DNA from: Natronolimnobius baerhuensis
GTDB lineage: Archaea; Halobacteriota; Halobacteria; Halobacteriales; Natrialbaceae
Length of the DNA: 64,000 nucleotides
Direction of reading: 5' to 3'
Assembly: GCF_002177135.1 (NCBI RefSeq)
Contig: NZ_MWPH01000003.1
Location: 372,001 to 436,000 of the forward strand
Part shown: piece after piece, positions 52,354-61,421 of the stretch
Layout: each line of letters begins with the position of its first letter
How positions within the stretch are numbered: the stretch's first letter is position 1
Program-made: the position numbers and the translations under genes
Notes under the pieces: generated by a model
Databases searched by the model: none
What the model was told of the DNA's origin: nothing
The model's input: only the letters and a program-made list of their open reading frames with translations

Positions 52354-52502
52354 CGGTCACTACACGCGCGAATCGAACACGAGCATTCGCGCGAACGAGC
52401 GGTCCGAAGGACCCGGTAGTGAGAGCGATTCCCCGGTCGAGCGAAGCGAGACCGGCTTTTTGGCATGAACGGGTTTTCGTCAAGCGGTGCGCGAAGCGCA
52501 CC
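52354..52502. repeat. Triloop-hairpin cluster C with nested stems
   Basis: The cluster holds an outer pair TCACTAC/GTAGTGA (52357-52363, 52416-52422). Inside it lie a GCGCGAAT/ATTCGCGC stem (52366-52373, 52385-52392) and a GGTCC-GAA-GGACC hairpin (52401-52413). Next to it are a 10-bp stem with two mismatches and a GAA loop (52433-52455) and a perfect GGTGCGC-GAA-GCGCACC hairpin (52486-52502). All short hairpins use a GAA loop closed by C-G. The 356-bp gap between genes here (52294-52649) holds nothing else that I can support. Confidence 0.65.
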
Positions 52503-52649
52503 CGAGGCGAAAAGAGGTTCGCCTATACTGATCGCGAGTTGTAGGCCACACTGAACACCGAACCCGTACTCCACGCTCCTGTTCAGACGAGTGACTCCCT
52601 CGAGTGCCGTTTCGAAACACCGATACCACCAGCGCAAGACCAGTCGGCT

Positions 52650-53597
52650 ATGGATCCAACCGTAATGCTGCCGCCAAAGCCGGACGAGCGCTGGACGATT
52701 GCCAAGCAACTCGGCCTTGACACGGCCGTCGTCCGCTTCTGGGGCCACGACGGCGAGTGGTGGGACTACGAGACGCTCATGCAGACGACGACGCGATTCG
52801 AGGACCACGGCTTTTCGCTGGATGTCGTCGAAGACCGCCCGCCGATGAACAAAACGGTGCTCGGCGAGGAGGGTCGCGACGAGGAGATCGAGACCGTCAA
52901 GACGCTCATTGAGAACATGGGCCGACTCGGCATCGACACCTACTGCTGGGTCTGGACCGAGAACCCGGTCGGCGTGATCCGCACCTCCGATTCGATGCCC
53001 GGTCGCGGCGGCTCCCAGCGCATCGGCTACGACAACGAGTGGATGGACCGTGCGCCCGAACACCCCGCAGCCGATATCACCGAAGACGAGCTGTGGGAGA
53101 ACCTCGAGTACTTCCTCGACGAGGTCGTCCCCGTCGCAGAAGAGTACGGTGTCAACCTCGCGTTGCACCCCGACGACCCGCCACGCTCGCCGGTTCGTGG
53201 CGTCCCGCGGATCGTCAAATCCGCCGAGGACTACCGCCGAATTCTCGATCTGCACGACAGCCCACGCCACGGCGTGACTTTCTGTCAGGGCAACTTCTCG
53301 GCGATGGAGACTGACACCATCGAGGCGATCCGCGAATTCGGCGACCGCATCCACTTCGTCCACTTCCGCGACGTCGAGGGCGACGCTGACTCGTTCGTCG
53401 AAACCTGGCACGACGACGGCCCAACCGACATGCGTGCTGCGATGGACGCCTATCAGGAGGTCGGCTTCGACGGCCCGATCCGACCCGACCACGTCCCGCG
53501 AATGGTCGGCGAGGACGACCGCGAGGACGCCATGTCCGGCTACACCGACATGGGACGGCTGTTCTCGATTGGATACATTAAGGGCCTGCTCGAGTAA
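52650..53597 (+). CDS. uxuA: Mannonate dehydratase
   Basis: The 315-residue enzyme dehydrates D-mannonate to 2-keto-3-deoxygluconate in hexuronate breakdown. It has UxuA-type motifs: CWVWTENPVGVIRTSDSMPG, the metal site LALHPDDPPRSP, GVTFCQGNF, HFVHFRDVEGD and the C-terminal GPIRPDHVPRMVGED. It is shorter than the bacterial enzymes, as in many archaeal and gram-positive homologues. No other uronate genes are adjacent, so the pathway context is incomplete in this window. Confidence 0.9.
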   Translation: MDPTVMLPPKPDERWTIAKQLGLDTAVVRFWGHDGEWWDYETLMQTTTRFEDHGFSLDVVEDRPPMNKTVLGEEGRDEEIETVKTLIENMGRLGIDTYCWVWTENPVGVIRTSDSMPGRGGSQRIGYDNEWMDRAPEHPAADITEDELWENLEYFLDEVVPVAEEYGVNLALHPDDPPRSPVRGVPRIVKSAEDYRRILDLHDSPRHGVTFCQGNFSAMETDTIEAIREFGDRIHFVHFRDVEGDADSFVETWHDDGPTDMRAAMDAYQEVGFDGPIRPDHVPRMVGEDDREDAMSGYTDMGRLFSIGYIKGLLE

Positions 53598-53686
53598 CGC
53601 GGTTCACCTCTATCTGCCGTCGAAAATACTCTCTCGTTGTCTCCTCGCTGTGGCGACTCCGAATGTGCACATATCTGCGAGGTGCG

Positions 53687-53696
53687 AAGATATATT
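53687..53696 (+). promoter_or_regulatory. TATA element of the HTH gene
   Basis: AGATATATTG is centred about 28 nt upstream of the ATG at 53721. This gives a leaderless transcript and rules out a longer in-frame start at 53637. The promoter would drive both genes of the pair. Confidence 0.6.
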
Positions 53697-53720
53697 GTGC
53701 ACGGTTGCGTACAGTCAGCT

Positions 53721-54251
53721 ATGACTGCGTTCGATCCCGCTCCAGAATCCGACGCTGCCACGCAGCGGTGGCAAGCGGGCACGGATACGTTCGGCCGGGT
53801 CTACAATGTCGCACTCGGCGTTACCTCACCTACCGCGTACACCGAAATCGCAACCCTCGCAGATTGCTCTCCAAACGCTGCCAAAAAGCATCTCGAGCGG
53901 TTAGCCGAGATGGGGATCGTTCGCGCAGACGTCGACAGTCGTCCCGCCCAGTACGAACGAAACGACGGCTATCTCGAGTGGCAAGACACCAGCCGGATTG
54001 CCGACGAACTCACGACCGACGAAATCATTGATCGCGTGGCGACGCTGGAAGCGGAACGTGCGGCGTACGAGGACCAGTTCGGAACGACCGACCCGACTAG
54101 GGTCTCCGTGTTCGACGACGACCACGACGACCATGCCGTCCACGAGCGAATGACTGCGATCTCCGAATGGCAGGGAATCATTCGCGATATTCGGCTGTAC
54201 GAACTCGCTCGACAGCTCGCAGAGAACGACGGGCATTTGCTTCCAGCCTGA
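53721..54251 (+). CDS. Winged-helix HTH regulator, upstream member of a gene pair
   Basis: The 176-residue protein has an HTH core PTAYTEIATLADCSPNAAKK then HLERLAEMGIVRADVDSRPA (about 34-75). A helical C-terminal part follows (DELTTDEIIDRVATLEAERAAYEDQF, then MTAISEWQGIIRDIRLYELA), probably for dimerisation or partner contact. It resembles a haloarchaeal HTH family commonly placed before a small partner gene. The next gene starts directly after its stop. In such pairs the HTH gene is the usual antitoxin or repressor. Confidence 0.78.
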   Translation: MTAFDPAPESDAATQRWQAGTDTFGRVYNVALGVTSPTAYTEIATLADCSPNAAKKHLERLAEMGIVRADVDSRPAQYERNDGYLEWQDTSRIADELTTDEIIDRVATLEAERAAYEDQFGTTDPTRVSVFDDDHDDHAVHERMTAISEWQGIIRDIRLYELARQLAENDGHLLPA

Positions 54252-54698
54252 ATGACGCCGCCCGACTCGGAGTCCCCACCCGACTCGACAGGACCGCTGG
54301 ATCGCCAGACGTTGCAATTGCTCGAGCGTCAGCTTGCGTCAGATCCGCTCGTTGCGACGACTGCCCTCGACCCAGATTCGTACGAACCGCGGCTCCTCAG
54401 TGCATCGCTCGAACAGGACCGCTATCCGAAGTCGATAGCAGCGGCTCGAGTTGACATCCGCTGGTTCACGACGGCTGATTTTACATTCCACTATATCGAG
54501 GACCACGACGATGGAGACCAGTGGGAATGCCGCTGGGATCGCCACCCCAACACGCACAATTCCCGGTTGCATTTCCATCAGCCACCAACTGCAACCCAGG
54601 TCACTGATCTCGACCTTCCCTCGCTTCACCCACTCGAGGTATACTCGACAGTACTTACTGCAATCGAACAGCGCCTCGAGAAAGTCTGGTCCGAATAA
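54252..54698 (+). CDS. TumE-like small protein, candidate toxin of an HTH pair
   Basis: The 148-residue protein has a polar N-terminus (about 1-25), a helical stretch around LDRQTLQLLERQLA and a compact beta part. The beta part reads ARVDIRWFTTADFTFHYIED, then ECRWDRHPNTHNSRLHFHQP. That last motif resembles the RxDxxPHH...HHH region of TumE/DUF6516 toxins. The ATG abuts the TGA of the HTH gene, so the two are translationally coupled. Toxin function is a proposal from the motif and the pairing only. Confidence 0.55.
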   Translation: MTPPDSESPPDSTGPLDRQTLQLLERQLASDPLVATTALDPDSYEPRLLSASLEQDRYPKSIAAARVDIRWFTTADFTFHYIEDHDDGDQWECRWDRHPNTHNSRLHFHQPPTATQVTDLDLPSLHPLEVYSTVLTAIEQRLEKVWSE

Positions 54699-54710
54699 AA
54701 TCCGCGCTGG

Positions 54711-55388
54711 TCAGGTCGTCCGGAACGCTCGGTCGCCAGCGTCGCCAAGTCCCGGTACGATGAAGCCGTCGTCGTCCAGATGGTCGTCAATCGAGACCGT
54801 CAGCAGGTCGACCTCGTCGAACTGGTTGTCGACGCGCAGCAGGCCCTCGGGTGCCGAAACCGCCGAGAGGACGATCATGTTCTCCGGGTCAGGCGAGTTC
54901 TCGATGACGTGCTCGAGGACGGTACACATCGTCGACCCGGTCGCGAGCATTGGATCGGCGATGATCACGGTGTCGTCTTCGGTGATCTCGGGCAGTTTCA
55001 CGTAGTCGACGGAGATCGGGAACGAGCCGTCGTCCTCACGCCCGGCTTCCTCATCACGACTCGCGCTGATGACGCCCTGGCGAGCGCGCGGGAAGGCTTT
55101 CAGGAGTCCTTCGACGAACGGTGTTGCCGCGCGAAGCACGTTGATAATCACGACGTCGTCGAGACCCCGAACCTGCTCGCCCATCGTGGGCTCGAGTGGG
55201 GTGTCGATCTCGACGTATTCGGTTTCCATGCGTCCATCGATGATCTCGTAGCCACAGATGCGCCCGAGTTTGACGAGGCCCTTTCGGAAACTCACCTGCT
55301 CGGTCTCGACGTCACGAAGTTGTGAGAGCGTGTGTTTTGCGAGCGCGTGCGTGACCAGATACGCGTCATCCCGGTCTTCGATGGTCAT
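54711..55388 (-). CDS. upp: Uracil phosphoribosyltransferase
   Basis: The 225-residue enzyme salvages uracil with PRPP to UMP. It has the PRPP-binding site [13 protein letters not shown] and the uracil-specific C-terminal [17 protein letters not shown], plus [10 protein letters not shown]. The start at 55388 gives [18 protein letters not shown]; an earlier in-frame ATG at 55430 is less likely. prs in this window supplies the PRPP. Confidence 0.95.
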   Translation of the reverse strand: MTIEDRDDAYLVTHALAKHTLSQLRDVETEQVSFRKGLVKLGRICGYEIIDGRMETEYVEIDTPLEPTMGEQVRGLDDVVIINVLRAATPFVEGLLKAFPRARQGVISASRDEEAGREDDGSFPISVDYVKLPEITEDDTVIIADPMLATGSTMCTVLEHVIENSPDPENMIVLSAVSAPEGLLRVDNQFDEVDLLTVSIDDHLDDDGFIVPGLGDAGDRAFRTT

Positions 55389-55587
55389 ATATCTATGCGC
55401 ACGCGCCGGGACTTTTACGGTATCGATCACCGCTGGGAGATGTGTGGTGGGTTCGTTTCACACGATTTGGGGCTGTTGCAGCGTGCTGGCTGTATTTGTG
55501 TGTTCGTGTCTGTCGTGAACTGGCCCTGGCAGTCGCACTCCGGCGAAGAGGTTTATAACAGTCCGCGCCATACCACAGCCACGTCGA

Positions 55588-56307
55588 ATGGAAGAGAGTA
55601 TCTCGGGATTCAAGGTCCGCGGTGACTGGGGTGACGTCGTCGAACACGGCGAACGCATCACACACGCCCTGCGGGACGCCGGTACCCACGACGAGGCGCT
55701 CGAGGATGCATCGCTCGTCGATGCCTACGAAGAGTGGGACGAGTGGCGACCGAAGGCACACGAAACGCTCGAGAGCGACGTCAGCGAGAAAACGGCCGAC
55801 CAAGCAAGCGTCGAGGAAGGCAAAGGGGAAAAAGCCGGCAAGAACCCGGACGAAGACATCAAAACTGCGGGTGAGAAGCTCTCGGAGTCCTACGAGCAAC
55901 TCGAGGAGGATGATCCTGATGCAGCCGTCGACAACTGGAAGGAGTCAATCGATTACGTCGCGCGCGCGGCCGACTCGGCCAGCCGCAAGGCGCTTCGACG
56001 GGTCGAGGACACGGTGTATCAGAACGTGATGACCCAACTCGCACCCTACTATTTCGATAACGAGCTGGTCAGTGCGAATATCCAGCAGTCAGCGCGCGGC
56101 GTCGACAACGGCGAGCAGTTCGTCTTCGAGGTCAACGTCAACGACGACGAATTGAAAGACCACGTCTCGGATCGACTCGCCGAGTACGACGACGAGATCG
56201 ACCGCTGGCACGTCGCCGTCGAGAAAGATACCGACGCAGCTGAAGCAATCGAAGGCGCAGAGCCGCCGCCGGAACCAGACGAAGAATCGCAGTCGACGAC
56301 GAACTGA
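55588..56307 (+). CDS. DUF5828 haloarchaeal protein
   Basis: The 239-residue very acidic soluble protein begins MEESISGFKVRGDWGDVVEHG and has a helical mid-part (AGEKLSESYEQLEEDDPDAA and YVARAADSASRKALRRVEDT) and a compact C-terminal part with VFEVNVNDDELKDHVSDRLA. It matches what I recall as DUF5828. TTTATAAC lies about 30 nt upstream, so leaderless. Function unknown. Confidence 0.8.
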   Translation: MEESISGFKVRGDWGDVVEHGERITHALRDAGTHDEALEDASLVDAYEEWDEWRPKAHETLESDVSEKTADQASVEEGKGEKAGKNPDEDIKTAGEKLSESYEQLEEDDPDAAVDNWKESIDYVARAADSASRKALRRVEDTVYQNVMTQLAPYYFDNELVSANIQQSARGVDNGEQFVFEVNVNDDELKDHVSDRLAEYDDEIDRWHVAVEKDTDAAEAIEGAEPPPEPDEESQSTTN

Positions 56308-56313
56308 GACGGA

Positions 56314-57312
56314 TTACTCTGCACCACCCTGTTGTCGACCCTCCGCGCCGCCGATTCCAGGGACAGAAACGCGACGCTCGACGTACTCCATGAGGGTCGT
56401 CGCCGAGAGCACGATGCCGATGTAGACGAGCGCTAACAGCGCGTAAATCGGCATGTACTCGAACGTCGAGGAGGCGATCCGGCTCGCGCGATAGTACAGT
56501 TCTGGCACCGTGATGAATCCGGCCAGCGAGGAGTACTTGATCAGGTAGACGAGTTCGTTTGTCCATGCCGGAATCGCATAGCGCAGCGTCTGCGGGAGCA
56601 CGACGTAGCGAATCCCCTCGAGTCGCGAGAGGCCGATGGCTCGAGCGGCCGTCAGTTGTCCCTCGTCGACGCTCTCGAGTGCGCCGCGGATGTACTCGGC
56701 TTGGTAGGCCGAGCCGTTGATAGTAAAGCCGACGATGGCGATCCAGAAGGCGTACTCGGGGACGAAGCCCTGCCCGACGACCGAGACATCGTTGAGCCAG
56801 ACGGCAAGTGGCAGGCCGTAGTAGAGGACGAACAACTGCGCGAGCAACGGCGTCCCGCGGATCAGTTCGGTGTAGGCGAGCGAGAGCCAGCGGAACGGCC
56901 CGCCGTAGACGCGCAGGACGGCAACGGGAACGGCGATGAAAAAGCCGAGCCCGATGCTGACGCCCGTTAGGACGATGGTGTACCACGCGCCAGCCGCAAG
57001 CGCCGGCGAGATGTCAATCGCCAGCGCGATGCCATCGAAGATCGTCCCAACCCACCCCATCGGGATATCAATCGGGCCGATTGGGGCAACTGTTCCCTCA
57101 AACGTCGCGGCTGCTGACTCGAACGGCGCACTCGGGAGGAAGCTTTCGCCCGCGCCGGGACCGATACCGACGCGAGCGAGCGTCCAGTCGTAGAGCCAGC
57201 GCCCGACCAACCAGCCCCAGAAGGCGACGCCGACGAGCACCATCAGCCCGCGGCCGGTGTCGTCGAACGACGCACGCAGCCGGTCGCTTCCAGTGGCTTT
57301 TGCCCCGCTCAT
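56314..57312 (-). CDS. Amino acid ABC transporter permease, distal copy
   Basis: The 332-residue permease has the HisM/GlnP-type EAA loop (SAYQAEYIRGALESVDEGQ, ARAIGLSRLEGIRYVVLPQT) and RGTPLLAQLFVLYYGLP. About five or six helices are visible. It is the last gene of the operon of 59906-56314 and lies 33 nt from the ATP-binding gene. It probably forms a heterodimer with the other permease (58146). The substrate is likely a polar amino acid. Confidence 0.9.
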   Translation of the reverse strand: MSGAKATGSDRLRASFDDTGRGLMVLVGVAFWGWLVGRWLYDWTLARVGIGPGAGESFLPSAPFESAAATFEGTVAPIGPIDIPMGWVGTIFDGIALAIDISPALAAGAWYTIVLTGVSIGLGFFIAVPVAVLRVYGGPFRWLSLAYTELIRGTPLLAQLFVLYYGLPLAVWLNDVSVVGQGFVPEYAFWIAIVGFTINGSAYQAEYIRGALESVDEGQLTAARAIGLSRLEGIRYVVLPQTLRYAIPAWTNELVYLIKYSSLAGFITVPELYYRASRIASSTFEYMPIYALLALVYIGIVLSATTLMEYVERRVSVPGIGGAEGRQQGGAE

Positions 57313-57345
57313 CGACCGCCCTCCGCTCGAGTCGGTGTCGTCTTC

Positions 57346-58149
57346 TCAGTCATGGCGAATGCTCTCGAAGAAGCGTTCGGTTCGCTCGTGGGTTGGATTC
57401 TCGAACAGCTCGTCGGGTGGCCCTCGCTCGACGATTTCGCCATCCGCGAGGAACGTAATCCCGCTCGCGCCGCCGCGTGCAAACCGCATCTCGTGGGTGA
57501 CGACGACCATCGTCATCCCGTCAGCGACGAGTTCGGCCATCACCTCGAGCACCTCGTTGCTCAGTTCGGGATCGAGCGCGCTGGTTGGCTCGTCGAACAA
57601 CATTACTTCGGGGTCCATCGCGAGCGCGCGGGCGATGCCGACACGCTGTTTCTGGCCGCCCGAGAGCTGTGCCGGATACGACTCTGCCTGATCCGCGAGG
57701 CCGACGCGCTCGAGTTCGGCGTCGGCTCGATGGCGGGCCTCTTCCGCGCTCATCCCGCGAACCTTGCGGAGACCGAGCGTAATGTTCTTGCGAGCGGTGA
57801 GATGCGTGAACAGGTTGATATCCTGAAACACCATGCCGATCTGCTGGCGGACGGTGTCTGGGTTGGTGTCTGCAGCCGTCACCTCGAGATCCTCGAGATA
57901 GATTTGTCCCTGATCGACCTCGGTGAGTCGGTTGAGACAGCGAAGCAGTGTCGACTTGCCGCTGCCACTCGGACCGACGAGCACCTCGACGTCGCCGCGG
58001 TCGACCGTGAGGTCGATGCCGCGAAGGACCTCCTCGTCGCCGTAGGATTTCCAGACGTCCTCGATTCGGAGCAGCGGCGTCTCGCCCGTCTGGTCGGTCG
58101 TCTCGTGGCCCGGTTCGTCAGTCGTCTCAGTTGGGTGGTGTTCGGTCAT
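57346..58149 (-). CDS. Amino acid ABC transporter ATP-binding protein
   Basis: The 267-residue ATPase has Walker A in GPSGSGKSTLLR, the Q loop in MVFQDINLFTHLT, the signature LSGGQKQRVGIARAL and Walker B in EVMLFDEPTSALDPE, with the switch His in VVVTHEMRFA. It is of the GlnQ/HisP type. It overlaps the permease at 58146 by four bases (ATGA). The N-terminus has an extra acidic His/Thr-rich stretch. Confidence 0.94.
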   Translation of the reverse strand: MTEHHPTETTDEPGHETTDQTGETPLLRIEDVWKSYGDEEVLRGIDLTVDRGDVEVLVGPSGSGKSTLLRCLNRLTEVDQGQIYLEDLEVTAADTNPDTVRQQIGMVFQDINLFTHLTARKNITLGLRKVRGMSAEEARHRADAELERVGLADQAESYPAQLSGGQKQRVGIARALAMDPEVMLFDEPTSALDPELSNEVLEVMAELVADGMTMVVVTHEMRFARGGASGITFLADGEIVERGPPDELFENPTHERTERFFESIRHD

Positions 58150-58979
58150 GACGATTCACCTGGGATTGCAAAGTGAGTACTCAACGCATCGAGCATCCGA
58201 TTCGTTGTGAACGTCAACACGAAGTAGATGAGGCTGATGAAGATGATGACCTCGAGTACGGCAGTCGTTTGCTGTAAGAACAGGTCCTGGCTGCGCCTGA
58301 GCAGTTCGCCAAGCCCGATGGCGAAGGCAATCGAGGTGTCTTTGAGCACAATCGTAAACTCGTTCTGGAAGCCGGGCACGCTCCGACGCAGCGCCTGTGG
58401 CATAATCACGTGTCGAATCGCCTCGAGTCGGCTCATGCCAATCGAGCGAGCGGCTTCCATCTGTCCGTCGTCAATGCTCTGGAGCGCCCCACGGAAGATC
58501 TGTGACTGGTAGGCTGCGCTCCGAAAGCCGAGTGCAATCGTCGCCGCGATGAAGGCATCGGGGACGTCCGGGCCCGTAAACGGCGTCGGCCCGAGAACCA
58601 CCTCGAAGGCGTTGACGCCCGCCTGAACCGCGTTGTACACTGGCTCGAGCGGGAGCGCGAAGTACGTAAACAGCATGATGACCAGAATCGGCGTTCCGCG
58701 GAGCAAGACGCCAAATTTCCGGACGAACGAGTGGACGTACCCGCTTCCGTACGTTTCGATTACGCCGGCGGGAAATCCTGCTAGAAAGCCAAGCAAGATA
58801 CTGGTCAGCGTCAGTGCGATGGTAACGATGAGGCCCCAGAACAGATATTCTCGATTCCGGTAGACGAACGCCCAGTCCTCACCGAGATACTGTTCGATCA
58901 GGGCGTCGTTGATCGCCACCAGCTGGTGCTGGTCGGCCAAAAGCGCTGTACTCTCCGCGAGCGGGACGGCGAAATCCAT
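58146..58979 (-). CDS. Amino acid ABC transporter permease, proximal copy
   Basis: The 277-residue permease has RGTPILVIMLFTYFALP and the EAA loop (SAAYQSQIFRGALQSIDDGQ, ARSIGMSRLEAIRHVIMPQA). It follows the binding protein gene by 30 nt and overlaps the ATPase gene. With the second permease it makes the usual two-subunit channel. Substrate class inferred from family and the binding protein. Confidence 0.92.
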   Translation of the reverse strand: MDFAVPLAESTALLADQHQLVAINDALIEQYLGEDWAFVYRNREYLFWGLIVTIALTLTSILLGFLAGFPAGVIETYGSGYVHSFVRKFGVLLRGTPILVIMLFTYFALPLEPVYNAVQAGVNAFEVVLGPTPFTGPDVPDAFIAATIALGFRSAAYQSQIFRGALQSIDDGQMEAARSIGMSRLEAIRHVIMPQALRRSVPGFQNEFTIVLKDTSIAFAIGLGELLRRSQDLFLQQTTAVLEVIIFISLIYFVLTFTTNRMLDALSTHFAIPGESS

Positions 58980-59009
58980 ATGTAGTGAGAGAGCCGCAAC
59001 CGGCGAGGG

Positions 59010-59906
59010 TTACTCGCCGAACCACTCCTGGGTAATCTCGTCGTACTCGCTCGACTCCTCGACGGCGGCGATCCCCTCGTTGAGGGCCGCCTGCAGGTCG
59101 TCGTCGCCCTGACGGATCCCGAGGCCGTACTGCTCGTCGGTCTCGTAGGTAAAGGCGACTTCGACCTCGTGGTCGTCCTGGAACGAGTTCCCGACTGGTT
59201 CGTCGATGATGATGGCGTCGATCAGTCCGCGCTCGAGGTCCTGAATCGCATAGACGTAGTTATCGTAGGATGTGTAGTCGTCGTCCTCGATGAGTCCCTC
59301 GTCGATCAGTTCGTCCTGAACGATTCCTTCGCCGGTCGTCCCCGATTGCGCACCGACCTGGCTTCCCTCTAAGTCCTCGAGTGACTCGGGTTCGAAACCA
59401 GCGCCCGTTTCGACGAGCACCGACTGGTCTGCGCTGTAGTACGGATCGCTGAACGCAATCGACTCCTCGCGCTCCTCGGTGATCGTCATCGCCGCTGCGA
59501 TCACGTCGATCCTTTCGTTCTCGAGGGCCGGAATCAGCGAGTCGAACTCGTACTCCTCCCACTCGACCAGTTCGTAGTCGGTCTCTTCGACGACGGCCTC
59601 GAGGTGGTCAATGTCGAAGCCGACGAGTTCGCCGTCGCGGGTCATCTCGAACGGCTCGAAGCCAGGTGCGGTGCCGGCGATGATCTGGTTGTCCTCGGTG
59701 TCGTCACCGTTACCAGTGTCCTCGTCGCTGGCGTCGTCGCCGTTGCCGTCATCGGTGTCGTCGCCGTTTCCGTTGCCAGCATCGGCATCATCGTCACCGT
59801 TGCCAGCATCCTCGAGACAGCCGGCAAGTGTCGTGAGCGCAACGCCTGATGCCCCAGCCGCTTTCAAATATGCTCGTCGGTTCAGTGGTTCGCGCTTTTT
59901 TGCCAT
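59010..59906 (-). CDS. Amino acid ABC transporter substrate-binding lipoprotein
   Basis: The 298-residue protein has a Tat-like start (LNRRAYLKAAG) and a lipobox (TLAGC), then an acidic Asp/Gly/Asn linker to about residue 72. The SBP_bac_3 domain follows with GTAPGFEPFEMTRDGELVGF, NERIDVIAAAMTITEEREES and GAQSGTTGEGIVQDELID. It binds a polar amino acid outside the cell. First gene of the four-gene operon. AT-rich sequence upstream (about 59930-60000) probably contains its promoter. Confidence 0.93.
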   Translation of the reverse strand: MAKKREPLNRRAYLKAAGASGVALTTLAGCLEDAGNGDDDADAGNGNGDDTDDGNGDDASDEDTGNGDDTEDNQIIAGTAPGFEPFEMTRDGELVGFDIDHLEAVVEETDYELVEWEEYEFDSLIPALENERIDVIAAAMTITEEREESIAFSDPYYSADQSVLVETGAGFEPESLEDLEGSQVGAQSGTTGEGIVQDELIDEGLIEDDDYTSYDNYVYAIQDLERGLIDAIIIDEPVGNSFQDDHEVEVAFTYETDEQYGLGIRQGDDDLQAALNEGIAAVEESSEYDEITQEWFGE

Positions 59907-60145
59907 TGCTCTACGTACTACTCCCGTGGCAGCGGTTTATGTCTTAAGATGTATTGCCGGTGTTTCGACTGTATGACCGCGAAAATAATCTACAAAACTG
60001 AACATACTGTTTCTTCTGATCGCCCGACGTTTACGTAACCCCGCAGTCAGTTCTGGGACTCACAGTGAATCGACGCCCTCGAGCGCATTTGCGACAACTG
60101 CAGGTCGGCACACACTTGTAGCATCGGCCAGTAGGAGTCCCGTAG

Positions 60146-61339
60146 ATGGTCGATCCCGCGACGATTGCGACGTTTCTCGTAGCTGCAGTTGCCAGCCTCT
60201 TTATGGCCTGGGCAATCGGCGCAGGCTCGAGCGGGTCGACTCCGTTCGCGCCAGCGGTTGGGGCAAACGCGATTTCGGTGATGCGGGCCGGCTTTCTCGT
60301 CGGGTTGCTTGGCTTTGCTGGTGCAGTGTTACAGGGAGCGAACGTCTCCGAAGCGGTTGGAAACGATTTGATCGGTGGCGTCGTCCTGTCGGCACCGGCA
60401 GCGACGATTGCGCTCGTCATCGCGGCGACACTGGTCGCGATTGGCGTCTTCGCGGGGTATCCGATTGCGACGGCATTTACCGTCACCGGTGCGGTAATCG
60501 GTGTCGGGCTCGCAATGGGCGGCGATCCAGCGTGGCCGAAGTATATCGAAATCGCGACGCTGTGGATTTTGACGCCGTTCGTCGGTGGTGGACTCGCCTA
60601 TGTGATTGCCCGATTATTACGCAGCGAACCAATCTCTGAAGAAATCTCAATCATGGTCCTCGCCGGATTTGTCGGCATTCTCATCGCAAACATCGAGTTC
60701 GCCATCCTGGGCTCTGCTGATGCCGGGGGCGAATCGATTGCACAGTCGACGAGCGAGTTCCTTCCGATTCCCGAGTTCGCTGGTATCCTTGTCGTCACAG
60801 CGGTGATGGCTGGTCTCTGGGCAGGCGCGATTGGCGTTGACCTTCGCAAGGGTACCGAACGCGGCGAGCGACACTTCCTCTTAATTCTCGGTGCACTGGT
60901 CGCGTTCTCCGCCGGTGGGAGTCAGGTTGGACTGGCGATTGGGCCGCTGATTCCGCTGTCTGGCGACCTCGAGTTGCCACTGCTCGCACTTCTGGTCGGC
61001 GGCGGATTCGGGCTGCTCCTTGGCTCGTGGACCGGCGCACCACGGATGATCAAGGCGATTTCGCAGGACTACTCCTCACTCGGGCCACGCCGGTCTATCG
61101 CCGCGTTGATCCCGTCGTTTCTCATCGCACAGACGGCTGTTCTCTACGGCATCCCCGTCTCCTTTAACGAGATTATCGTCAGTTCGATCATCGGGAGCGG
61201 CTACGCGGCAGCCGGTGCCGGCGGCGGCGTCAGCGCCCGTAAAATGGGCTACACCGTCCTCGCGTGGATCGGCTCGCTCGCCGGCTCGATCATCATCTCG
61301 TTTGTCGGCTTTTACGGATTCGCTTTGCTCTTTCTCTGA
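60146..61339 (+). CDS. Pit-family inorganic phosphate permease, third copy
   Basis: The 397-residue protein has the Pit half-signatures GAGSSGSTPFAPAVGANAIS and AGGSQVGLAIGPLIPLSGDL. It is more distant from the two at 17850 and 20579 than those are from each other, and has a shorter central loop. AGGAGT about 8 nt upstream of the ATG is a good ribosome binding site, so unlike the other two the mRNA has a leader. It lies divergent from the amino acid ABC operon. Confidence 0.86.
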   Translation: MVDPATIATFLVAAVASLFMAWAIGAGSSGSTPFAPAVGANAISVMRAGFLVGLLGFAGAVLQGANVSEAVGNDLIGGVVLSAPAATIALVIAATLVAIGVFAGYPIATAFTVTGAVIGVGLAMGGDPAWPKYIEIATLWILTPFVGGGLAYVIARLLRSEPISEEISIMVLAGFVGILIANIEFAILGSADAGGESIAQSTSEFLPIPEFAGILVVTAVMAGLWAGAIGVDLRKGTERGERHFLLILGALVAFSAGGSQVGLAIGPLIPLSGDLELPLLALLVGGGFGLLLGSWTGAPRMIKAISQDYSSLGPRRSIAALIPSFLIAQTAVLYGIPVSFNEIIVSSIIGSGYAAAGAGGGVSARKMGYTVLAWIGSLAGSIIISFVGFYGFALLFL

Positions 61340-61421
61340 GCGCTCGAGGCCGGTTTCGACGCTCGTACCACTGTAGTTCCAGACCGAACGGGCTTTACCG
61401 ACTGGGCGGTCAGGTTCATCT

